This document shows, in pieces, positions 31,080 to 40,046 of a stretch of DNA of 64,000 bases. Source of the DNA: Pycnococcus provasolii (taxonomy: Eukaryota > Chlorophyta > Pseudoscourfieldiophyceae > Pseudoscourfieldiales). Under the pieces are notes generated by a model. The model was not told the origin of the DNA. It saw nothing but the letters and a program-made list of their open reading frames with translations, and ran no database searches. The position numbers and the translations under genes are program-made. Within the stretch, counting starts at the first letter, position 1; each line of letters begins with the position of its first letter. The stretch is taken from positions 549,716-613,715 of the forward strand of contig CP150571.1 in the NCBI GenBank assembly GCA_049487715.1, given 5' to 3'.

Positions 31080-34000
31080 CTAATCAAAAGATGGCCACCA
31101 CAGGCGACGGAGGTGCTGCAATCCCACCACCACCGCCACCGCCACCACCACCCCTCCTCCTCCGTTACTGCTGCTCATCATCTCCACAAGGCTTTCACGA
31201 CGTCCCTCCTTGCGGCAGACATCAAAGAAATACCTCACCAAAACTTCAAACTTCTCGCGCGGCAGATTTGCCATGCAAAGCTGGCAGAATGCCAACTTCT
31301 CCTGATCGTGCAACCAGCCGTCGGCACCACTTCCGGGAAAGTCTGAAGCACTCAAGCTCGTCTGAAGCCATGTAGCCACCTGGTCTTTCGGTGATCCTTC
31401 GAACAGCATGTACAACACATTCGCCAGCTGCTTCATCTGGTTTCGTGGACACGTGTTCGCCGCACCACGAAGCAAGCCTGACACCAACGCCCCGCCGTGT
31501 GATGGCACGAACGCGATCATGCCATTCGCACGCTTGCCAAGATCGCTCAGCAACGTGCTCGTAAACTGCAGCGCAGCCCTCACGCCGTCACTCTCACGAA
31601 CGACGCTGATCGCCGCCGCAGCAGCGCTCAGCACGGACGACGCTAGGCTGGCATCGCCGCCATCGAAGATCACCTTCGGCATGAATAGCAAGCTACGGTG
31701 ACATGCCTCGAACAACGCACGCAAAAGCTCCTGCTGACCAGCCACTCCGTGAGATTGCACCTGATTCAGAGCCGCGGGCACCGCGCGGTGAAGGCTTCGT
31801 GAAACCTCCTCGATGGCGGAGACGGTAATCGCCTGCGCCGTGGCATCTGCGCCATTCGCCGCGCCGACGCTGAACTCCTCAGCCACCTGCGCGAGCACGT
31901 CGAACGCCGCGCAATGCCCGTGCGCCTCCACCGCCGCTGACATGGCGGTGCACAGCGGCGAAAGGGCGGCGTGGAGAGCAGTGCCGCACGACTTGAGCGC
32001 ATTCGTGTAGACGCTGCATATTGCCTCGAACACCGCGGCGTCGGAGCGCCACCTCACATCCTCGCAGAGAGCCTGCAGTACAGGCCAAACGTCAGACAGC
32101 GCCGCAGATGCCACGGGAGCTGATCGAGCAGCGCCACCACGGACACTGCTCTGCAGAAACTGGATGCAGCCGGCAAGAAGTCGCAGCTCAGCTGCCATGC
32201 GCGGCGCACCCACAGGTGACGCGTCGCGTGAAGTCGTCGACGATGCGGCGGTGGCGGCAACCGCAATACCGTGGCATCGCATCAAGATGGGCGAGCACAG
32301 CCTTTGCGCACACGCGCTTGCGGCGTTGGCGTCGGGCATCGACGAGACGACGCGTGCCAACCCTACAAGTAACAGCGTGCGTGCCTTCTCCTCCTCCTCG
32401 TCAAGGCTCTTCAGAATGCCTACTGGTGGACCTGGAGATGACGGCGATGACGCCGTTGCCGTTGCCGATGCTTGCGTAGCAGCACTCTCGGACGTGCAGA
32501 ATTCCGCAGCCTGCATGAGCTTACCAAGCATCTCCGGCGTGCGCATTCGTGCAGAACATCGTGCGCACAGGTTGCGAAACGCCTCCGCCGCCTTCCATCG
32601 AGGTGGTCCATGGTTCATTGCCATCGTCTTGAACAGGTACCCTAGTGCTCCGTCGAACATGTCCGCCGTAACGGTGCGACTCTGCCCGAGCCACTGCGCG
32701 TATTGTCCGATAAGCTGCGCCGTCGCCTCCATCACCTGAGGGTGGCTTGAGAAGACGGACGACGTAGTGACATGCGAAGAAGGCGACGCTGGCGACTCCG
32801 GCGCGGCGGCCACAACAGGAGAGCTAGACGGCGACTGCGCGGCGGCGGCGGCACTGAGCGACCCGAGAGCGCCGGCGCCATCAAGGGCAATCTGCTGAAA
32901 GACGCTGTGGAGAAACTCGTTGCTGTGCTGCTTATCCTGGACCTTTATGGCATCCGTTTCTCTTTCGTTCAGGCACCTCTCCTTGAGAGACTGTGCGATA
33001 ACGCGTACGGCGAACATGCAAGCCTCCACCTCCTGCCAGCTTCCAGCTTTCTGAATAGCCTGCCAGACGATGCTGAGATAATCCGCACGCAGCAGCGTGT
33101 AGCACGAGTCCAGCGCATCCAGCAGCAGCTGTTCGCGAAATCTGTTGAATGCATCCCTGTCATCCGTCATGGAAGCCGTGGCGCCTGTCATCGCGCCCGA
33201 TGCCCATCCTTGAAATCCCGCGGGATATCTCGCCTGCTTTATGATGACGCCGACAAGCTGTCTTTGCAGCGGCCCTTGCATCTCCGGCATGCGCTGCGCG
33301 GTTGGCACGGTACACCCCTGCAGAAAGAATTCGAGTGCCGCGGAGCAGACATTCCTCTCGGGGCGCGATGCGCATCGAAGCATCGCAAGGTGCAGTGCCG
33401 CGGAGTGCTCGCTTCCCGACACGCCCACCACCGCCTCGGCATCTCGCTCTGCAGCGGCACACGCAAGCCGCGCGACGGCAAAGCACGCATCCTCGTCGTC
33501 GAGGTTGTCGACGCACGACGATGCCTTAGACACGAGCGCAGCCATGATGGCGTGAACGGCAGCACGCTCCTGATTTACGTCGACCGGCAGTGGTGCAGCG
33601 ATCGGCTCGCCAAAACCGTCGGCAGTTCCGACGCCCGTGCCCACGAGAGCGACGAGTGCCTCGCTCGCGGCTGCGGTCACCGCGTCGTCGCTCGTTCCGT
33701 GGAACGTGCTGAGTGCGTGCTGGAATAACCCGTCGGGTCGTGCCGCCATGCCGCCTGCGGTGCTCCTTGGCTCGAGCACCGCCCACGCCGCGAGGCACTT
33801 GAGCGATTCCTCAAGCGGCGCCGTGCCGTTGGCGCCTAGCAGGTTTCCTGTTAGTACGGCGTGGATGCACGCGTAGACGTCGTCCCTGCGTTCGACGAGA
33901 GCCTTGTGATTCGGTCTCTGGAATGGAAGCATCGCCGGCGATGCCGCCGCCGCCGCCGCTGACGACGACGACGACGACGACGACGCTTGGTCAGGTGCTG

Positions 34001-34529
34001 CTGCTGCCGCCGCTGAGGAACTTGTTGCTAACGACGTCACCTCGTCGACGAGCGAGACGAGCAAGGTGAGTGCGAGGTTGACAGTCGAGCTCTTGGCGCC
34101 GTTCGCCGCAAGCGTGAGTGCGTGCATGCACACGCCGTTGACGTCGTGCGGACCCGACGACGCGGCTGCTAAGCTCAGCGCGAGGCAGAGTCTCTGCGCC
34201 ACGACCGCGCCACCCGGCGCAGCGGCGATGACGGGAAGTCTCTGCGAGATTGTGTTGAGCACGTGCTGCGTCGCCTCTGGCTGCAGTGCCGACCACGCCG
34301 TTTTGATTTTGTGGTGCATCGTGTTCGCGGCAAAGAACTGCACGTCAGCTGGCACGTTCGCCGCGGGTTCGAGCAAGGTGAGCGCAACTTCCCACGCCGC
34401 GTTCGTCTCGGCGAAAGCTGTGAGGTACGCGTTCGCTTCGTTGACAGCGGCGGCGTGTGCGCCCGGCGTGTATAGCTGTCTGATTGCCGCTGCGACGTTG
34501 TTTGCGTCGTACGCGTTTGCCATTGCCAT
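31080..34529 (-). CDS. TNPO3: Importin-beta family nuclear transport receptor (transportin-3/Mtr10 type)
   Basis: This family carries SR-type splicing factors or mRNA-binding proteins into the nucleus in exchange with RanGTP. The N-terminus (residues about 12-110) matches the TNPO3 opening: AAIRQLYTPG, AWEVALTLLEP and VQFFAANTMHHKIKTAW. The C-terminal region keeps DVWPVLQALCEDVRWRSD and LANVLYMLFEGSPKDQVATW, which align with TNPO3. At 1,149 residues it is longer than the usual ~920-960, because of Ala/Ser-rich insertions near residues 165-205 and 570-600. The last ~30 residues (after VEMMSSSNGGGG) are read from a GGT repeat and do not resemble the family, so the true end could differ. TNPO3 is preferred over importin-13 on the C-terminal match. 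Confidence 0.85.
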   Translation of the reverse strand: MAMANAYDANNVAAAIRQLYTPGAHAAAVNEANAYLTAFAETNAAWEVALTLLEPAANVPADVQFFAANTMHHKIKTAWSALQPEATQHVLNTISQRLPVIAAAPGGAVVAQRLCLALSLAAASSGPHDVNGVCMHALTLAANGAKSSTVNLALTLLVSLVDEVTSLATSSSAAAAAAPDQASSSSSSSSAAAAAASPAMLPFQRPNHKALVERRDDVYACIHAVLTGNLLGANGTAPLEESLKCLAAWAVLEPRSTAGGMAARPDGLFQHALSTFHGTSDDAVTAAASEALVALVGTGVGTADGFGEPIAAPLPVDVNQERAAVHAIMAALVSKASSCVDNLDDEDACFAVARLACAAAERDAEAVVGVSGSEHSAALHLAMLRCASRPERNVCSAALEFFLQGCTVPTAQRMPEMQGPLQRQLVGVIIKQARYPAGFQGWASGAMTGATASMTDDRDAFNRFREQLLLDALDSCYTLLRADYLSIVWQAIQKAGSWQEVEACMFAVRVIAQSLKERCLNERETDAIKVQDKQHSNEFLHSVFQQIALDGAGALGSLSAAAAAQSPSSSPVVAAAPESPASPSSHVTTSSVFSSHPQVMEATAQLIGQYAQWLGQSRTVTADMFDGALGYLFKTMAMNHGPPRWKAAEAFRNLCARCSARMRTPEMLGKLMQAAEFCTSESAATQASATATASSPSSPGPPVGILKSLDEEEEKARTLLLVGLARVVSSMPDANAASACAQRLCSPILMRCHGIAVAATAASSTTSRDASPVGAPRMAAELRLLAGCIQFLQSSVRGGAARSAPVASAALSDVWPVLQALCEDVRWRSDAAVFEAICSVYTNALKSCGTALHAALSPLCTAMSAAVEAHGHCAAFDVLAQVAEEFSVGAANGADATAQAITVSAIEEVSRSLHRAVPAALNQVQSHGVAGQQELLRALFEACHRSLLFMPKVIFDGGDASLASSVLSAAAAAISVVRESDGVRAALQFTSTLLSDLGKRANGMIAFVPSHGGALVSGLLRGAANTCPRNQMKQLANVLYMLFEGSPKDQVATWLQTSLSASDFPGSGADGWLHDQEKLAFCQLCMANLPREKFEVLVRYFFDVCRKEGRRESLVEMMSSSNGGGGVVVAVAVVVGLQHLRRLWWPSFD

Positions 34530-35086
34530 CTATCCTTTGGACACGCGCCCCCCCAGGACACGCCAGGGCGCGAGCGCGAGCGCGAGCGTACCCTTGCCTT
34601 ATGTAAGAGGTAAGAGGCGAGGAAGGGTTGTACAAGCTGGTTGGTGATGGGAAAGCTGATGGGAGAGGAGAGTAAGTAGTACAAGTCGCTTTTTGGCACG
34701 CACTGTACCCGAACCTGAACCTGAAAGGGGAGAAGAACTGGGCAGAGTAGAACGACACCAGACTCTATTTACAAGCGGGTCGAAGGGACCACAAGGCACA
34801 AGGCGGGGTTCCAAGGCGGGGAGCGGGTGGGGGACTGGGGGTTGAACCAGCGCATAGATCGATCGGGGATGATCTGTTTTTCGGGGTTACGATAGTCTAG
34901 CATTGATGCCAGGTCACTCCCGTCTATTGACAAAAGGCTGGGGAGCTCGTCACTGATCAGGCAGGCTCGTCCTTATCCTCATCGCTCCCTCCCCCAAACA
35001 CCTGGCCTTCCCTCCCCCTGTCTGCCTGTATCCCCTCCCATTCATCAGCCAGCCAGCCATCAGCAGCGTTATAGACACTTCTTTCA
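34530..35086. other. Divergent promoter region TNPO3 / thylakoid protein
   Basis: 557 bases between two starts. Only short frames without motifs are present. Confidence 0.5.
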
Positions 35087-35773
35087 ATGTCCGAAGCAAA
35101 GATGTCACTCTCAAGAGGCTCCTGCGGGATCCCCCGTGTCACATGTCACTCGCGCTCCTTCCACCAGCCGTTCTCTCGCAGCAGGGGTCGCCCGACGAAG
35201 TGTGAAGCGAAGTTCGTCCAAGAGGCGCAAAAACACGCACTCGCGCTCGCATCAACCGCCGTCGTCGTGCTGGCGCCAGCCGAGGCGGCGTACGCGGACA
35301 TCAGGTTGCCGCCCATCAGCTCAGACCCGAACAGGTGCTCGCGCGTCTTGGACGGGAACACCATCGGACAGGCGAACGCGGTCAGCGACGTGCTGCTTGA
35401 CGTCAGGCAGTGCAATCTGAAAAACAGCAAACTCGTCAACGTCACGCTCAGTGGCATCGTCATGGATAGCGACACCGTCTTGGACGGAAGCAACATGGAG
35501 CAGGCGGTCTTGACCAAGGCGTACGCAGTCGGCGCGTCGATGAAGAAGGTGAACCTTTCCAACGCGGTGCTTGACCGTGCGAACCTCGACGGCGTCGACC
35601 TATCGGGTTCGACGCTGTACAACGCCGTCATCACCGGAACGAGCTTCGAGGGAACCAACTTGACGAACGTGATCTTCGAGGATGCCGTCATCGGACGCGA
35701 GGATGCGAAGCGCCTGTGCCGTAACCCAACGCTGAAGGATGAGAGCCGTGACCAGGTTGGTTGCGCGGACTAA
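35087..35773 (+). CDS. Thylakoid-lumen pentapeptide-repeat protein (TL17-like)
   Basis: A nuclear-encoded chloroplast protein of about 228 residues. The N-terminus is Ser/Arg-rich with almost no acidic residues, like a stromal transit peptide. A hydrophobic lumen-targeting segment follows (LALASTAVVVLAP, about residues 50-63), ending at an AEAAYA cleavage site. It has no twin-Arg, so Sec-type export is likely. The mature part opens RLPPISSDPNRCSRVLDGNT, matching the plant 17.4-kDa lumen protein. Pentapeptide repeats (A-N-L-x-x type: NAVLDRANLDGVDLSGST) then form a right-handed beta helix, and a Cys pair follows (LCRNP ... VGCAD). The biochemical role of TL17 is not established. The start could also be the Met five codons later. 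Confidence 0.87.
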   Translation: MSEAKMSLSRGSCGIPRVTCHSRSFHQPFSRSRGRPTKCEAKFVQEAQKHALALASTAVVVLAPAEAAYADIRLPPISSDPNRCSRVLDGNTIGQANAVSDVLLDVRQCNLKNSKLVNVTLSGIVMDSDTVLDGSNMEQAVLTKAYAVGASMKKVNLSNAVLDRANLDGVDLSGSTLYNAVITGTSFEGTNLTNVIFEDAVIGREDAKRLCRNPTLKDESRDQVGCAD

Positions 35774-35934
35774 ACACCTTGATGGAAAACAAATGTCGCG
35801 CGAAAATGCGTGATAAGCTTGTGTCTTGTGTTGTGTTGTCTTTTTTTTTTCTCTCCTAGACTAGGCGTTTAAAAAAAATAGATGAAATTCAAACAAGAAA
35901 AAAATAGAAGTCTTTTTTTTTGAAAAGAGTCAAA

Positions 35935-38136
35935 TTACATCTTCACCACCTCCAACAAACGCGCGTAGGCTGGAAAGGAGTCGAGAGAAATACCCAGCGA
36001 CGATAGTTGTCGGCCAAACTCCGTCGCGTCGAGCACAAGTTGTTGGCAAATCTTCTCGGTGTCCGTGACACCGCCGCCGCCTGCGCCACCTCCGCCTGCG
36101 CCACCTCCAGACTTGCTGTCCTTGCGGCTCTTCAGGAGCTGCAAGCTTGACTCCGTCTTCTTCACATGAGAAAGGAGCTCGCTTGCCGTGTCGGTGAAAG
36201 AGTCCGTCACCTGCCCAGCCACCTCCGCCACGAGCGTTGCCTTCGCCGCTTCGGTCAACTTCGCCGGAATCGCAGTCTCCGTGACGAATGTGCGCAGAGG
36301 TGCAAGGACGCTCGGTACGTAGTGGCTTGCACGCTCCGGCGCCGGTTTGTTTGTCATGCGGTACGTTGCCGTGATTCCACGCAGCTGCTTCAGCATTCCG
36401 CAGCACTTCGTCGCAAGCGGCGTGACGAGCAGCTCGCGAATACGCACCGCAATCTTCTCCATGCGATCGTCCGCAATGTCGTGCAGTGCCGATCGGATGG
36501 CGACGGCGGCGGCATCGCCGAGCGGCGCCATCGCGCGAACTGCTTCACCTAGAATGCCAGCGGCACTCTCGTCCTTGGCCGAGCTACGCATTCGCTCGAC
36601 GTCGGCAAGAACCTTCACAAGGCCATCGGGCGTTGTCCAAAGTGCATTCGCGGCGGCGGAAGAAGTAGAAGTGTCGGATGGGGTAGACGACGACGACGGC
36701 GACGTTGAGCGGTCACGAAGGCTGTCGGTCACCCACGTCGCGTACCGGCTCAGAAGCTGCATGGCAAGGCGCGCGAAGCGATCCGCGAGCGTGTCCACGA
36801 ACACTTCGTCTTCCCAGCAGCGTTTCAGCAGCTCCGCCACCTTGCTCGTCTGGGCGAGAAGGTATGGCGGGGTTGGCTTCGAGGACATCGCCTCCGCCGC
36901 CGCCTTTGATGAAGGTGAGAGCATCTCCTCGAACGACTCGACGATTTCCTGCTGACGCATAGTGAAGTACACAGTCAGGCTCCACCGGCCCACGAAGCTG
37001 CGCCATGCCGGCGAAGAGCGTAGTGCCGCCTCCGCCTCGGGCGAGTGTTTCCTCTGCATGCTCGCGAGTGCCTCGAGGAATGCGCGTGCAGCCTTGTAGT
37101 TGCGGAGGAACGCGGCGGGTGCCCCTGGGCTGAGCGCTCCGGGGCGGCTGCGCGCGATCGAATCGTCAACCTCTGGAAGCACGGCGCGGCTGACGAGGTC
37201 GAGAGCCTCGAGACCACTCTTGTCAGCCTGCACCGTCTCAAGAAGCCTCGCGATGGCGCTGCTCTTGCTGCTTTCAGACAGCTTCGCGAGCACGCCGTCA
37301 AACACAGGTTTGAGGTCCTGTCTGTTTTTGTCCGTCGCGTCCAAAACGTCCGAAACGATGGGCGCAAGCACCACCTCACGTATGATGCGCTCGGCGCCCG
37401 ACGGGTCGCCCGAAGCCGCGTACGCGTGCAGCAGGTGAAACTCCGCGGCGGTAGATCCCTGCGCGAGTGCCGAGCGCATCGCCCCGCCGAGCGCCCCTCC
37501 TAGTCTTGCCTCCGCCTTGGTGATGCGGCTCTGCTGCGCGACGATGAACGGGTGGTTGTTGGCACGAGACACGTACAGCTTGAGGCGCGAAACCTCCCCG
37601 GCGATGCGCTCGAGCAGGCGGCTGCGCAGTTCAAGCTCGCTTGACGCCTTGGCGTCGTCATCCTCGCCCTCGAAAGATCCTTCCTCGAGCTGCGCTGTGA
37701 GCTTGTCCACCTTGGAGAGCGCGTGCGCGGTGTCCTGCAGCAAGCCTAGCTTTGCCTTTTGCAACGCGACGGTGCTACGAGCCTGCAGGCCAGCGTTAAG
37801 TGCCGTTAAGTTGGATGCGATCGAAGCTCTGGCTGCCGTGACTTTGTTTCTCATGTCGACGAGCGGCGATCGTATGCGCAGCACAGTTGCGTCCAGGTCG
37901 CTGAGTTTGGACGTGAGGCTGACAAGATCTGGGTAGTCCTCGTTGATGAGCTCCACGAGCTGTGTTCTGATGTCAGCGAGATACGTGTCTAGCGATCCTT
38001 TGAGCACGTCGAGTGGCACCGCCACCTTGGTTCGCGAGACGTACTCGTCTGCGTCGAAGGACTCCAAGTTGAACTCGGAAGGGTTGAGCGTCCACGATGG
38101 TGCGCCAGGTGTGGAGGCCATGGCGCTGGCCTCCAT
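35935..38136 (-). CDS. COG2: Conserved oligomeric Golgi complex subunit 2
   Basis: COG2 belongs to lobe A of the COG tether, which returns vesicles within the Golgi. With the Met at 38136 the protein has 733 residues, close to family size. The N-terminal COG2 domain is clear: FNLESFDADEYVS, LDTYLADIRTQLVELINEDY and LTSKLSDLDATVLRIRSPL, the heptad region that contacts other COG subunits. The remainder is helical and Ala-rich. A Gly/Ala run near residue 690 (AGGGGAGGGG) is a local expansion. The frame stays open to 38247, but the extra 37 residues are absent from relatives as far as I recall. Confidence 0.9.
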   Translation of the reverse strand: MEASAMASTPGAPSWTLNPSEFNLESFDADEYVSRTKVAVPLDVLKGSLDTYLADIRTQLVELINEDYPDLVSLTSKLSDLDATVLRIRSPLVDMRNKVTAARASIASNLTALNAGLQARSTVALQKAKLGLLQDTAHALSKVDKLTAQLEEGSFEGEDDDAKASSELELRSRLLERIAGEVSRLKLYVSRANNHPFIVAQQSRITKAEARLGGALGGAMRSALAQGSTAAEFHLLHAYAASGDPSGAERIIREVVLAPIVSDVLDATDKNRQDLKPVFDGVLAKLSESSKSSAIARLLETVQADKSGLEALDLVSRAVLPEVDDSIARSRPGALSPGAPAAFLRNYKAARAFLEALASMQRKHSPEAEAALRSSPAWRSFVGRWSLTVYFTMRQQEIVESFEEMLSPSSKAAAEAMSSKPTPPYLLAQTSKVAELLKRCWEDEVFVDTLADRFARLAMQLLSRYATWVTDSLRDRSTSPSSSSTPSDTSTSSAAANALWTTPDGLVKVLADVERMRSSAKDESAAGILGEAVRAMAPLGDAAAVAIRSALHDIADDRMEKIAVRIRELLVTPLATKCCGMLKQLRGITATYRMTNKPAPERASHYVPSVLAPLRTFVTETAIPAKLTEAAKATLVAEVAGQVTDSFTDTASELLSHVKKTESSLQLLKSRKDSKSGGGAGGGGAGGGGVTDTEKICQQLVLDATEFGRQLSSLGISLDSFPAYARLLEVVKM

Positions 38137-38580
38137 CGTGGAAAAGAGAGAGGGAAGGAAAGGAGGGAAGGGAGAGGGAAGGGTTTTCCTCGCAGCTGTT
38201 CGGGGTTTGAAATAGTACCCGAGGGGCGAGGGGCGGAGGGCGAACACAAACCCCTAACCAGTGGATCCCGTTGCGTAGATCCATGAGGACCAGGCTACAA
38301 CAGGGGGCCCTTAACTCACTCCAAACAACCTCCTCCCTCCAGCCTCTCAAGCTGTCAAGCCCCTGATTTGGGGACGTCGTTGAGGGAGTGCGTGTGTCCC
38401 CCCCTGATGCGTGTGGACCGATGGTTGCGTGCGATTGAGGATCACCAAAGCAAGCTTTCGCTTTATCCTCAAGCCTTGAATCAATCTCATCCCTCCCTCC
38501 CTCCCCCTCCGGCCCCACGAGTCTCCTCTCCTCCGAGTCCGTTCAGCGACGTCATACCCAACCTCAAACAACGGATCACG
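38137..38580. other. Divergent promoter region COG2 / FNR
   Basis: 444 bases between two starts. The FNR frame is open upstream to 38368, but that segment reads like leader, not transit peptide. No other gene is seen. Confidence 0.5.
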
Positions 38581-39827
38581 ATGCCCGCCATGCGACTCAA
38601 CGCACGCTCGAAGGTCAACGCGCCGCGCCGCTCGCCCATGGCCAAGGCCGTCGCGGTCACCTCCATCCCGGCGCCGCCCGCTAAGCTCGCCAAGGTGCCG
38701 CTCGAGCTCGAGGAGCCCAAGGAGGTGCCGCTCAACACCTGGACGTCCAAGAAGCCTCTCATCGTCAAGGTGAAGTCGTGCGAGCGCATCGTCGGACCCA
38801 AGGCGACGGGTGAGACGTGCCACATCGTCCTCGAGACGGATAACAAGGCGCCATTCTGGGAGGGACAGAGCTACGGAGTGGTTCCGCCGGGAACCAAAAT
38901 GAACTCCAAGGTGCGTCTTTCTTTTTTCTTTTTTTTTTCTGTCTCTGGTGAATAATGTTCGTCTCGGTGTACATATTTCGTGCCTTGTTGGACGCAGGGA
39001 TAACGGTGGTGTGTTCCGGGAACCGACGCACAACACAAATACACACACACACACAACAACAACAAAAGAAAATTCGCATTTTAAACAAAAAAACTCACCA
39101 AACAAAAATCAACAACTTTTAGGGCAAGGAGGTGCCGCACGGAGTCCGCCTCTACTCCATCGCGTCTACGCGCTACGGAGACTACTTCGACGGCAAGACG
39201 GCCAGCCTTTGCGTTCGCCGCGCGACGTACTGGGACCCGGAGATGAACAAGGAGGACCCGGCGAAGAAGGGCATCTGCTCCAACTTCCTCTGCGACAGCA
39301 AGCCTGGCACGGAGGTGACGCTCACGGGACCTACGGGCAAGATCCTGCTCCTGCCCGAGGAGGACCCGAACAACGTGCACATCATGTGCGCGACGGGAAC
39401 CGGCATTGCGCCATTCCGCACGTACCTGCGACGCATGTTCCTCGAAGACGTGCCGAACTTCCGTTTCGGTGGACTCGCGTGGCTCTTCATGGGTGTTGCG
39501 AACAGCGACGCCAAGCTGTACGACGACGAGTTCCAGGTCATGGCTGAGCGTTTCCCGGACCAGTTCCGCATCGACTACGCCATCTCGCGCGAGCAGCAGA
39601 ACAAGGATGGTGGCAAGATGTACATCCAGGACAAGATCGAGGAGTACTCCGAGGAGGTGTTCGACCTCCTCAAGAACGGTGCGCACATCTACTTCTGTGG
39701 ACTTAAGGGTATGCTGCCTGGAATCCTTGACATGCTCGAGCGCGTGGCGAAGGATCAGGGTCTCAACTGGGAGGAATTCTACGAGGGCCTCAAGGAGAAC
39801 AACCAGCTCCACGTCGAGGTGTACTAG
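38581..39827 (+). CDS. petH: Chloroplast ferredoxin-NADP+ reductase (2 exons)
   Basis: FNR moves electrons from ferredoxin to NADP+ at the stromal face of the thylakoid, the last step of photosynthetic linear electron flow. Exons are 38581-38910 and 39123-39827, giving 344 residues. The first ~45 residues are basic and Ala/Pro-rich, a transit peptide without an ER signal. FAD-binding motif [12 protein letters not shown], substrate-domain [11 protein letters not shown], pyrophosphate-binding [15 protein letters not shown] and NADP-site YFCGLKGM are all present. The chain ends in Tyr (LHVEVY), which in FNR stacks on FAD and controls nicotinamide access. The intron is phase 0 and splits SK|GKEVPHG. 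Confidence 0.95.
38911..39122 (+). other. Intron of the FNR gene
   Basis: A 212-base phase-0 intron, donor GTGCGTC, acceptor ACTTTTAG. It carries a (CA)n/(CAA)n repeat near 39037-39065. Confidence 0.9.
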
Positions 39828-40046
39828 ATGCGCAATCAAACTCATCACAAAAAAACACGGAGAATGCGTCTGTTGATCCGACAAAGTGTTTCTTTCCTTT
39901 TGGGTTGGTTGGTAGAAAGGTCGTAACACAACAACATCATTTGAGAACAAAAACTTTTCTTTCTTTTTTCAAAGGGGTTTTTTCTTCACCATTCACTTCT
40001 GCCATCCCGTTGTTGTTGTTGTTTTAAATGAAAGCCCTGCTTCGTG

